Both the position numbers and the translations under genes were made by a program. This document shows positions 1 through 9,726 of a stretch of DNA of 64,000 nucleotides, piece by piece; positions within the stretch are counted from its first letter, which is position 1, and each line of letters starts with the position of its first letter. Origin of the DNA: Prionace glauca (Eukaryota > Chordata > Chondrichthyes > Carcharhiniformes > Carcharhinidae); NCBI GenBank assembly GCA_037974335.1, contig CM075736.1, positions 601,684 to 665,683 on the forward strand, in the 5' to 3' direction. The notes under the pieces were generated by a model that searched no databases, was not told the DNA's origin, and saw only the letters and a list, made by a program, of their open reading frames with translations.

Positions 1-639
1 GGTTTGTAGCTCGGCCTCTTGGTTGTGGCTCTGCAGACACTAGAGATGTCGGAGTTTGAACAGTTTCCTGCTTCATTCCACTCCAGTGGGAAGCTTCAAG
101 GTGATGGGATGGAGTGTTGCTGTGAGGAATATGTTGGTGCAGTGATGCAGTCGTGTTTGATCCCAGTTTGTGGACGTATTGGGTGTGTGGTGGCTCCACT
201 GGTGAGGATCACAGTTTGCATTACCATTGTGGAACAGGTGGAGAATGGTGACAAATTTCCGTGGGAAGCCGGATTTGAGGAGGATGTTCCACAATCCCCC
301 ACGGTTGACAGAATCGGAAGCCTTTGTGAGATGGAAAAAGGCCATGTATGGAGATTGATTCTGCTCCCTGCACTTTGCCTGGATTTGCCGTGTGCTGAAG
401 ATCATGTTCATTGTGTCTCCTAATAGGCGAAGCCACACTGAGGGTCAGGGAGCAGCTGTACAGACACTGGGAGGAATCGTTGAGGAGGATTGTGCAATAA
501 CTTTCCTATGACAGACTGTAGGAAAATCCCTCTGTAATTTCCACAGTCAGACCCGTCTCCTTTCTTGAAGATGGCTTTTGTCTTTCGCACGCCTTCCCCA
601 CCCAACACGCCTTGCCTGCCCTATACACCTTTCCGGCTG

Positions 640-2228
640 AACACAGTCCAAAGATGTACAGGTTAGGTTTAGGTTGATTGGCCATGCTGAAAGTGCTCCT
701 TAGTGGTCCTGAGATGTAAGAACATAAGAAATAGGAGCAGGAGTCGGCCATCTGGCCCTTCGAGCCTGCCCCGCCATTCAATAAGATCATGGCTGATCTG
801 AAGAGGATCAGTTCCACTTTCCTGCTTTCTCCCCATAACCCTTAATTCCCTTGTCTGTCAAAAACCTATCTACCCGTGATTTTAATATATTTAGCGAGGT
901 AGCCTCCACCACTTCAACGGGCAGAGAATTCCAGAGATTCACCACCCTTTGAGTGAAGAAGTTCCTCTTCAACTCTGTTCTAAACTGCACCTCCCTTATC
1001 TTTAGGCTAAGCCCTCTAGTCCTGCTGTCCTTTCTGAGTGGGAAGAATCTTTCTACGTCTACCCTATCCATCCCTTTCATTATCTTATACGTCTCTATGA
1101 GATCCCCCCTCATCCTTCTCAACTCCAACGAGTACAGACCCAGTCTATTTAGTCTCTCTTCATAGTCCAACCCCTTCATCTCCGGTATCAGCCTAGTAAA
1201 CCTCCTCTACACTCCCTCCAAGGCCAAAATATCCTTGCGCAAGTGCAGTGACCAAAACTGCACACAGTACTCCAGCTGCGGCCTTACCAGTGCCCTGTAC
1301 AGTTGCGGCAAGACCTCCCTGCTTTTATATTCTATCCCCTCGCTATAAAGGCCAGCATCCCATTCGCCTTCTTGATCACCTGCTGCACGTGCAGACTGGG
1401 TTTTTGCGACTCATGCACAAGGACCCCCAGGTCCCTCTGCACCCGTAGCATGCTGCAGCTTTTCGCCCTTTAAATAGTAATCCCTCCTACTGTTATTCCT
1501 GCCAAAGTGGATAACCTCACACTTGCTAACATTATACTCCATCTGTCAGGTCCTCGCCCCCTCGCTCAGCCTATCCAGATCCCTCTGCAGACTTTCCACA
1601 CCCTCCGCACAATTTGCTTTTCCACTCATCTTTGTGTCATCAGCAAATTTCGTTCCCTTACACTCAGCCCCCTCCTCCAGATCATCTATATAGATGGTAA
1701 ATAGCTGAGGCCCCAGCACCGATCCCTGCGACACTCCACTAGTCACCAACCACCAATAAAAATAGCACCCATTGATACCAACTCTGTGTTTCCTATTAGA
1801 CAACCAATCCTCTATCCACGCTAACACCTTACCCCCAATTCCATGCCCCCTAACCTTCTGAAGCAACCTTTTGTGCGTCACCTTATCAAACGCTTTTGAA
1901 AATCGAGAAACACCACACCCACCGGTTCCCCTCTGTCTATTGCACTAGTCACATCCTCACAGAAAACACAACTTCCCCTTAACGAATCCGTGCTGCGTCT
2001 GCTCTATCAAACCATTCTTTTCTAGCTGCCTCGCTATTTCTTCTTTGATGACGGATTCAAACATTTTTCCAACTACAGACGTTAAACTAACCGGCCTGTG
2101 TAGGTTAGAGGGATTAGTGGGTAAAATATGTAGGGATATGGGGATAGGGCCTGGGTAGGATTTGGTTGGTGCAGACTCAATGGGCTGAATGGCCTCTCTC
2201 TGTAATGTAGGTTTTTATGATTTCTATG
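640..2228 (+). mobile_element. tSINE split by a CR1-A insertion
   Basis: The left part (640-717) carries the SINE body 'cagtccaaagatgt', 'gattggccatgct' and 'ccttagtggtcctgagatgt'. The right part (2098-2228) continues with 'taggttagagggattag', 'gggatatggggataggg' and 'gactcaatgggctgaatgg', ending in a TTTCTATG tail. Between them lies the 1.4-kb CR1-A copy. The tRNA-like head is missing. Confidence 0.7.
718..2097 (-). mobile_element. CR1-A LINE, 5'-truncated
   Basis: This is the 3' part of a CR1-like LINE. On the minus strand it encodes RT pieces '[20 protein letters not shown]' and 'KFADDTKMSG' (catalytic Asp pair), then the C-terminal region 'YEERLNRLGLYSLELRRMRG', ending in 'GYGEKAGKWN'. 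The 3' end lies at about 718 with a short TTCTTATG tail. At least one frame break separates RT from the C-terminal part, so it is inactive. It is diverged from the younger copies at 46.2 and 52.2 kb. Confidence 0.85.
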
Positions 2229-2694
2229 ACACCTTTCTAAATGTTTGTTCCCCTCCCGACTCGAACACTGACATCACTGAAGAGAATCAGCTTGTCTCCT
2301 TTTGGGATGTGGGACAGCGATTGGTCAAGGCTGGAGTGGACTCTTTCTTTTGTCTTGTCCCTTATGTTTAGGGTTGGGGTGGAGGCACAGACGGCTGTGA
2401 TGAGCTGTTTCTGGGGCAGAGTGAGTCATAAAGTCATGAGGTGTTTCCTCTCCCGGTGGGTCCATTGAGACGTCTGACCCATCTGTTTTTTATGGCAAAG
2501 CCAACACCGTAGAGACAACATTCTTCTTTCGGAAGAAGGTATATCCACCACCTTGGTCTTTAAGCTGGCCTTCCCCTGCCTGTCGTGTCTCGCTCAGGGC
2601 AGACATGTCAATGTTACGGTGCCGGATGTCCCACCTAATCCCGAGATTTTCCACTGGACTTTAGTTTGAAGTTCTTGCTCTATTTTAGTGGAGT

Positions 2695-2930
2695 ATTTGG
2701 GGGGGGTGGGGGGGTGCGGGGTGCAGGGGGGCTGTGCGGGGGGAGGTGGGGGAGGGGGGGCTGCGGTGTTGGGGGGGTGCTGGGGAGGGGGGGTGTGGAT
2801 GAGGAGGGGCTGCGGTGTTGGGTGGGGTGGGGGTGGGGGAGGGGGGGCTGCAGTGTTGGTGGGGCTGCGGGTGCGGGGGAGGGGGGCTGGGGGGCAGGGG
2901 GTGGTGCATGGGTGCAGTGGGGGACTATTG
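2695..2930 (+). repeat. G-rich low-complexity tract
   Basis: Long runs of 4-8 G separated by T, C or A triplets, with little else. The + strand meets the usual G-quadruplex pattern (four or more G runs with short loops) many times over. It sits about 260 bp upstream of the transmembrane exon at 3188. The Gly-rich and Pro-rich open frames across it are composition artefacts. Confidence 0.8.
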
Positions 2931-3187
2931 CTGCTCAATGACCAGTTATCTCTATTGGAAAGCATGTATCGGTCACATTATGGGGCAGTGTCTGTGTGCA
3001 AGGAGCTGTGGAGCGGCCTGGTGTGTGTGAGATTATTGGTGTCTAACCTCACACATCCCTCCAGGACTAGAATTAACCAGGGATCTGTTTGTACTGGGGA
3101 TGGTTCTGAAATACTCGATGCTGAAGGTCTCTGCTGTTAGTTTTGTGAGTGTGTCTCAGTCTGTTAATGGCTTCATTCTGTCTCTAG

Positions 3188-3296
3188 GTCCCGAACCCTC
3201 TACTAGAACAAGAGTTGGATTGGGAATCGGAATTTTTATTGCTATTTTTGCTGTTGCTGGAATTGGGATTTACGTATTCCGAAAGTGCCAAAAACA
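3188..3296 (+). CDS. Transmembrane exon of a B7/Ig-superfamily-like receptor (+ gene)
   Basis: The exon is preceded by a pyrimidine-rich acceptor ending 'tctctag' and followed by the donor GTGAGT. It begins in phase 1, the usual phase of Ig-superfamily exons, and ends in phase 2. It encodes a short stalk ('PEPSTRTR'), a membrane span ('VGLGIGIFIAIFAVAGIGIY') and a basic stop-transfer segment 'FRKCQK'. The product would be a type I membrane protein whose Ig domains lie upstream, probably left of the window. The exon and the 250 bp before it match, inverted, the minus-strand gene at 44978-45340. B7/butyrophilin affinity is inferred from the related V exon at 63.4 kb. No transcript evidence is available. 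Confidence 0.75.
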
Positions 3297-3479
3297 GTGA
3301 GTTCTCGAATGTTCCACTGTTTCCATTGAATCCTGTTTTTGGTTTAAAATGTTTGTTCAATGTTGCTGAACTCTAGAACTGTCCATTTACTGAGCTGTGA
3401 GGATACTTCAATCCACCCTATCATTGAGCAGCGTTAACCACTCACTTCCAGCTTGTTATCCTCTCGCTGCTGAACAGTC

Positions 3480-4040
3480 CCCGTGGATTGGAAAGGAGCA
3501 AATATTATCCCACTGGGAGAACCAGTGGATGAGGAATGTATCTGGAACTTCAGAAGGTGTTTGATAAGGTGTCACACAACAGGTTGTTCCACAAGATACA
3601 GGCTCAGGGGATTGGGGGTAATATAGCATGGATTGAGGATCGGTTAATGGACAGAAACAGAGGAGGAACAAATGGGTGATTTTTGGTTGGCGGGATGTAA
3701 CTGGTGCTGCAGGGATCAGTGCTGGAGCCTCAGATATTCACAATCCCTATCAGTGACTTATTACACTCCATCCCTTCATATATGTCAAAGTTTGCTGAAG
3801 ATATAACTCTGGGTGGGAAAGTAAGCTGTGAGGAGCCATAATATGAGCAGTCTGAATTTTCCACTTTGCTGGGAAGAATGGAAAAACAGATTAGCTGGCA
3901 GACTGGAAAATGTTGGTATTCTGAAAGATTTTAGTGAATCCCTGTGGGGCAAGCAGGCAATTGGGATGTTGGCAGACGGCTCAAAGAGCCAAATGGCCAA
4001 CTCCTGCTTTTATTCTTTATTTTCTATTTTTACCAAATTT
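3480..4040 (+). mobile_element. Old CR1-like LINE relic
   Basis: The + strand translation contains LINE RT landmarks in broken frames: 'YLELQKVFDKVSHNRLFHKI', a degenerate S-V-L-x-P block and 'SKFAEDITLGG' (the F-A-D-D box with one Asp replaced). It closes with a CR1-like 3' phrase ('gagccaaatggccaactcct'). It lies in the intron after the transmembrane exon. Confidence 0.55.
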
Positions 4041-4194
4041 TGAATGCTGTTGCATTCCCATTTCTCACAGAATCTTAGGAATGGATTATCCTACAACTCT
4101 TGTGATCTCAGAAATTCTGTGCTCTCACACGTCCCTCGATTTCTGTCGCTCCACCATTGCTGATTGTGCCTCCAAAAGCCTGGGCTCTAATAGA

Positions 4195-4565
4195 ACATAG
4201 AACATAGAACATTACAGCGCAGAACAGGCCCTTCGGTCCACGATGTTGCGCCGACCAGTTACAAAACAATGACCCACTAGCCTAAACCAATCCCTTTTCA
4301 TCCATAAACCTATCCACAGATCTCTTAAACGCCCCCAAACTAGGTGCATTTACAACTGCAGCTGGCAGGGCATTCCAGTCCCTCACCACCCTCTGGGTAA
4401 AGAACCTACCCCTGACATCCGTCCTATAACTACCTCCCCTTAATTTAAAGTCGTGCCCCCTCGTACTAGCTTTCTCCATCCTAGGAAAAAGGCTATCACT
4501 ATCTACCCTGTCTAAACCTCTAATCATCTTATATGTTTCAGTGAGATCCCCTCTTAGCCGCCTTC
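4195..4565 (-). mobile_element. CR1-B LINE 3' end
   Basis: The minus-strand translation 'RGRFFTQRVVRDWNALPAAV' and 'SVDRFMDEKGLV' is the C-terminus of a CR1-type ORF2. The 3' end at 4195 has a repeated TTCTATG tail, as in CR1 LINEs. It is nearly identical to the copy at 57134-57500. Intronic in the + strand receptor gene. Confidence 0.8.
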
Positions 4566-4823
4566 TTTCCTAATCTTTTTAATTTTTCTAATCTCAGAAA
4601 ATCCCTTCCTAAACCTTAGACTCTCCTCTCTCCTCCACGATAATGCTCCTTTAAAGCTTATCCTTCTGTCTGAATTTCTCCCTCCGTAATTCAATGTCGA
4701 ATATTGTTTGATCTTTCCATGAAGTAATTCTGGGTGTTCTATAAAGATGCTATATAAATGCACGTTGTGGTTAATCAATCACCTCCTGCACTTTTCAGAT
4801 CTCCCCTTAACCTGGACATCAGA

Positions 4824-5970
4824 GGATTCAGTCACTGGGAAAGCCATGTCGGATTTCCTTCTTTCACTCAATATCCACATCTCCGTGCTCACCACCCATC
4901 CCCACACACACCCCTCACAGTGGCAGCAGGAACTATTGCAGGGTTCTCTAACTCTATCCTCTGACCCTCCCTCTGTGGGTCAGCACAGCTCCTGTGGAGT
5001 GTCCAGCTCTTGCTCATTGCCTCCCCTATAAGCCTCCTCTCCTCCGTACTCTTGTGCTCCATCACCATGTAGTTCCTGTGACCCATTTTCCAGCTGCCAT
5101 TGGTACCCAGGATGTTGAGTGGAATTTAATGGGTCTGTGCTCCTGAATGGCTCCTTTACACACTTATCCAAAGTGTTGGATTCTTTTCACGGGGCATAAC
5201 TTTAAGGTGAGGAGCAGGAGATTTAGAGGGGATTTGAGGAAAATGTCTTTCACCCAGAGGGGGTGGGGGTCTGGAATGTGCTGCCTGGGAGGGTAGTAGA
5301 GGCAAGAAACCTCACACCCTTTAAAAGGTACGTGGATTTGCCTCGATATTAGCCAGCTGACAGAAAACAGAATATGTGTAAAATGGGTCTTTTTCTGATT
5401 GCGGGATTCCACTTCCCACATCCTGCCAATGTCTGTGCCGGAGTCTCGAATCTTTACAATTTACATCGATGATTTAGATGAGGGGAGCGAACGCATGGTA
5501 GCTAAATTTGCAAATGACACAAAGATAAGAAAGTTTGTCGGGGAGAAGACATGTGGAGTTTGCAGATGGCTGTAGATAGGTAGATTGAGTGGACAAGAAA
5601 TTGGCAGATGGGAGTGTCAAGTTGGAGGATTCAGTCACTGGGACTTCCTTGTTTCACTCAATAACCTCCTCTCTGTGCTCACAACCTATCCCCACACACC
5701 CCCCTCAGCAGGAACTATTGCAGGGTTCTCTAACTCTATCCTCTGACCCTCCCTCTGTGGGTCAGCACAGCTCCTGTGGAGTGTCCAGCTCTTGCTCATT
5801 GCCTCCCCTATAAGCCTCCTCTCCTCCATACTCTTGTGCTCCATCACCATGTAGTTCCTGTGACCCATTTTCCAGCTGCCATTGGTTGAGTGGATGTTGA
5901 GTGGAATTTAATGGGTCTGTGCTCCTGAACAGCTCCTTTACACACTTATCTAAAGTGTTGGATTCTTTTC
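4824..5970. repeat. Direct duplication of a 350-bp intron segment around a LINE relic
   Basis: Bases 4824-5184 and 5622-5970 are near-identical direct copies, both starting 'gaggattcagtcactggga' and both ending near 'gtgttggattcttttca'. The spacer (5185-5621) holds degraded LINE sequence on the + strand, with 'LYIDDLDEGSERMVAKFAND' resembling an RT catalytic block. The second copy ends about 35 bp before the acceptor of the tail exon at 6006. Confidence 0.8.
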
Positions 5971-6005
5971 ATGCGATCTGAACTCTACTTTTTTTTCTTT
6001 CCTAG

Positions 6006-6078
6006 GCAACCAGCCAGATACAGCATGAATCTAAATGAAACCTTTAAAGATATCCCTTTGACAGGGGAGACCTGTTAA
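6006..6078 (+). CDS. Cytoplasmic-tail exon and stop of the + strand receptor gene
   Basis: The acceptor is a T-rich tract ending 'tttctttcctag'. The first base completes the phase-2 codon left by the 3188-3296 exon (CA|G, Gln). The reading frame then gives a 23-residue tail ('QPARYSMNLNETFKDIPLTG' followed by E-T-C) and stops at TAA 6076-6078. A second in-frame TAG lies at 6088-6090. Beyond it the same frame stays open to TAA at 6172-6174, and this stretch is homologous to coding sequence in the minus-strand paralogue (44318-44468). No ITIM is visible; one Tyr is present. Confidence 0.72.
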
Positions 6079-6348
6079 TGTGAATCATAGGGACTGGTGA
6101 CAACAGCAGCTGAGCATCAGGATGGAGCAGCTGGAAAACAAAACCTTCTGGGGAATGGGACTGTCCAGCAATAACTGAGTCTCCACTGCACTGAACTGCG
6201 TCAGGGAGGGGAAAATCAGACCAGTATTGGCATTCTTCAGGCATTCCCCATTTCAAAATGCAGAGGGATTTAGGTATTCTTGTGCATAAGTCATAAATGT
6301 TAATGTGCCAGCACATTCTGTCTTCAAGAAGGCTGCTGATATATTATA
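6079..6348 (+). other. 3' untranslated or former coding tail and LINE relic
   Basis: Bases 6091-6174 read, in frame with the tail exon, residues such as 'LVTTAAEHQDGAAG', homologous to 'FLTTAPQHQNGAAR' in the paralogue. From about 6210 the text 'cagagggatttaggtattc' resembles a CR1-like 'QRDLGI' region and resumes at 7171-7265 after the CR1-A copy. No AATAAA signal is clear here. Confidence 0.5.
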
Positions 6349-7170
6349 AGAACATAAGAACATAAGAACATAAGAACATAAGAACATAAGAAATAGGAGC
6401 AGGAGTAGGCCATCTGGCCCTTCGAGCCTGCCCCGCCATTCAATAAGATCATGGCTGATCTGTCGTGACTCAGTTCCACATTCCCGCCCTCTCCCCATAA
6501 CCCTTAATCCCTTCTCTTATCAAAAACCCATCAACCCGCTTCTTAAAAATATTTAGCGAGGCAGCCTCCACCACTTCAACGGGCAGAGAATTCCAGAGAT
6601 TCACCACCCTTTGAGTGAAGAAGTTCCTCCTCAACTCCGTTCTAAACTGCCCCCCCTTTACCTTGAGGCTGTGCCCCCTAGTCCTACTGTCTTTTTTGAG
6701 CGGGAAGAGCCTCTCCACCTCTATCCTATCCATCCCATTCATCATCTTGTACGTCTCAATGGGATCTCCCCTCATTCTTCTAAACTCTAACGAGTACAAG
6801 CCTAGTTTATTCAGCCTCTCCTCATAGCTCAACCCCCTCAACTCCTGTATCAGCCTAGTGAATCTCCTCTGCACTCCCTCCAAGGCCAAAATATCTTTGC
6901 GCAGGTGCGGCGCCCAAAACTGCACACAGTACTCCAGCTGCGGCCTCACCAATGCCCTATACAGCTGCTGCAAGAGCTCTCTACTTTTAAATTCAATCCC
7001 CCTCGCTATGAAGGCCTGCATCCCATTGGCCTTCCTGACCACCTGCTGCACCTGCAAGCTGGGTTTTTGCGACTCATGCACAAGGACCCCGAGGTCCCTC
7101 TGCACCGTCGCCTGCTGCAGTTTTTCGCCCCGTAAGTAATAGTCCTTCCTACCATTCTTCCTATATCCGT
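6349..7170 (-). mobile_element. CR1-A LINE, 5'-truncated, long open frame
   Basis: The minus-strand frame (about 6470-7170) is open from 'GRKDYYLRGEKLQQATVQRD' through 'LEYCVQFW' and 'RRNFFTQRVVNLWNSLPVEV' to 'GYGERAGMWN'. This is the C-terminal part of CR1-type ORF2, downstream of the RT catalytic boxes. The 3' end at about 6349 carries roughly five TTCTTATG repeats, the longest tail in the window. It splits an older LINE relic. Confidence 0.88.
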
Positions 7171-7691
7171 TATTATGAGAGGAATTAAGCATAAAATTTA
7201 GGATATTGTGTATAAGTTACATAAGGCATTGATGAGAACACTTCTTGAATCCATGTGCAGTTTAAGAACACAGAAACGATGAGCATTTAGCCCAACAATC
7301 TTGTTCTTCCATTCTATAAGATCATGGTTAATCCTCCAGCTCACAGCATATTCCCACTTTCTAAAATAATTCTAAAAGAATTATCTATTTCTCTCTTGAA
7401 TATTTTTAATTAGATTTATTATTGTCACATGTTATTAGTATTACTGAATCATTGTTTTTTGCGTGCTGTACAGACAAAGCATACCGTTCATAGAGTACGC
7501 AAGGGAGAAAGAAAGGAGAGGGTACAAAATGGCTATTTTTGCCTCTCTTATCTTTCATATATTGAAAGAAAATACTCTTCCTATCTTCTTTTATATTACT
7601 AGCTAGCTTACACTCATGTTTCATCTTCTCCCCCTACTGCTTTTTCAGTTGTCCTCTGCTCATTTTTAAAGGTTCCCCACAGATCCTTGCC

Positions 7692-7910
7692 ATAGAATCC
7701 TAAAGTGCAGAAGGAGACTATCTGGCCCATCGAGTCTGCACTGCCAACAATCCCACCCAGGCCCTATTCCCCATAACCCTATACATGTACCCTAGCTAGT
7801 CCCCTTGACACTAAGGGGCAGTTTAGTACGGCCAATCCATCTAATCTGTACATTTTTGGATTGTAGGAGGAAACCAGAACACCCGGGGGGAAACCCATTG
7901 GAGGATGAGG
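7692..7910 (-). mobile_element. tSINE, 3' part
   Basis: Reads in reverse as SINE body and tail: 'tgcagactcgatgggcc', the block 'ctgggtgggattg' and the 'ttctatg' end at 7692. The tRNA-like head is missing. The upstream stretch 7413-7560 ('gacaaagcataccgttcat') looks like another dispersed repeat that I could not classify. Confidence 0.65.
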
Positions 7911-8726
7911 TGGAAAGTGTACAAAGTTATCATTTCTAAAAAGTTGAGAACATATTTCTGCTCCTTTCTTTAATAAAAAGAATAATTGTAATAGCTGGAT
8001 AATAATGTGATAGGATTGTCAATTAGCAACACAAAGCCTAGGAATAAAAACTGAACTGTTAGTTTTTCTTCTGTTGGCTTGTGTTTGTTTTTGGGGTGGT
8101 TTTAAGTCTGTGCCACCTGAGGTTACACTAAAATTTACTAAAAAAAGTAACTTGAAAATATTGTAGTCAAAGTCACAGTTTAGATTGGATCAGACCAAAA
8201 TATTCAAACTTACTACACTATTTGAGAATGTATTCCTGCCAAAGACTACCATTACTTTACACACAAATGAAATGATGTACTAGTGATTCTCTAAATCATG
8301 TTTTGTCTTGTATAAAGTTTGTATTAAGGTTATCTGCTTTTCATGATCTTTAATCAGTAAAAGGGTTAATAATTACACAAGTTTAAAAATCACAAGTTGC
8401 TACAGGAGGAACAGAAATCTTTATGGAAATCGACACATAAGCGTAATGGCCTTTAGGCTGACAGAATTCATTAAATCAGACATCTGGACAGGGGAGGAGG
8501 GAGTGATAGTCACAAACACAGACACAAACTCAGACATCAATGTGTAGTGTGTGTTACAGAATTTTGAGAGAAAGGAACTATCTTCTCACAACTTACTAGG
8601 AAATATTACAACTTAAGTGGCAAGATGGAAAATTGATTAGAGAAAAAATAAGGTTGAGTTAATAATTTGAATAGTTTTGTATTTCAGTGTGTATGTGTGG
8701 TCTGGTTGCTTGTTGAATGTAGGTGA
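7911..8726. other. AT-rich non-coding stretch
   Basis: No gene is visible. The sequence just before the CR1-A copy (from about 8680, 'gtgtggtctggttgctt') matches 38880-38900 inside the retroviral fossil, so at least its right end belongs to a dispersed repeat. Confidence 0.5.
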
Positions 8727-9726
8727 GCTCAGCTATTTACCATTTATATAGATGATCTGGAGGAGGGAACCGAGTGCAGGGTGTCGAAATTTGCTGATGA
8801 CACCAAGATTGGGGGAAAGGCAAATTGTGCGGAGGGTGTGGAGAGTCTGCAGAAGGATCTAGATAGGCTGGGCGAATGGGCCAGGAAATGGCAAATGGAA
8901 TTTAATGTTGGCAAGTGTGAGGTGGTCCACTTTGGTAGGAGGAATGGTAGGAAGGACTATTACTTACGGGGCGAAAAACTGCAGCAGGCGACGGTGCAGA
9001 GGGACCTCGGGGTCCTTGTGCATGAGTCGCAAAAACCCAGCTTGCAGGTGCAGTAGGTGGTCAGGAAGGCGAATGGGATGCTGGCCTTCATAGCGAGGGG
9101 GATTGAATATAGGAGTAGGGAGGTCTTGCTGCAGCTGTATAGGGCATTGGTGAGGCCGCAGCTGGAGTACTGTGTGCAGTTTTGGGCGCTGCACCTGCGC
9201 AAGGATATTTTGGCCCTGGAGGGAGTGCAGAGGAGGTTTACTAGGCTGATACCAGAGTTGAGGGGATTGAGCTATGAGGAGAGGCTGAATAAACTAGGCT
9301 TGTACTCGTTTAGAAGAATGAGGGGAGATCTCATTGAGACGTATAAGATGATGAATGGGATGGATAGGATAGAGGTGGAGAGACTCTTCCCGCTCTAAAA
9401 AGACAGTAGGACTAGGGGGCACAGCCTCAAGATAAAGGGGGGGGGGCGGTTTAGAACAGAGTTGAGGAGGAACTTCTTCACTCAAAGGGTGGTGAATCTC
9501 TGGAATTCTCTGCCCGTTGAAGTGGTGGAGGCTGCCTCGCTAACTATTTTTAAGAAACGGGTTGATGGGTTTTTGATAAGAGAAGGGATTAAGGGTTATG
9601 GGGAGAGGGCAGGAAGGTGGAGCTGAGTCACGACAGATCAGCCATGATCTTATTGAATGGCGGGGCAGGCTCGAAGGGCCAGATGGCCTGCTCCTGCTCC
9701 TATTTCTTATGTTCTTATGTTCTTAT
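8727..9726 (+). mobile_element. CR1-A LINE, 5'-truncated
   Basis: Plus-strand copy starting inside RT ('[20 protein letters not shown]') and running to the 3' tail of two to three TTCTTATG repeats. It is close to the young consensus. An in-frame stop follows 'SLQVQ' (TAG near 9054), a short codon loss occurs at 'LYS-FRRMRG', and a stop truncates 'LFPL'. It is therefore inactive. Confidence 0.88.

Larger units (their letters stand above)
1..2650 (-). mobile_element. RTE-like LINE, interrupted by SINE and CR1-A
   Basis: Two coding pieces of one LINE read on the minus strand. At about 2240-2650 the translation resembles the end of an apurinic-type endonuclease: 'IPKGDKLILFSDVSVRVGR' matches the family pattern P-K-x-D-K-L-I-L-x-G-D-F-N-A-R-V-G. 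At about 1-620 is reverse transcriptase, with 'GDGSDCGNYRGI', 'LLPDPQCGF', 'QIQAKCREQNQS' and 'FHLTKASDSVNRGGLWNIL'. This wording is typical of LINEs with CFDP2/BovB-like endonucleases, so RTE is the best guess for the clade. Frames shift between pieces and the catalytic Asp of 'FDLTKAFD' is changed, so the copy is dead. The middle is displaced by a tSINE (640-717 and 2098-2228) that is itself split by CR1-A. The element runs off the left edge. Confidence 0.7.

Noticed and set aside
2594-3140. Glycine- and proline-rich frames
   Set aside because: Low-complexity translation of the G tract.
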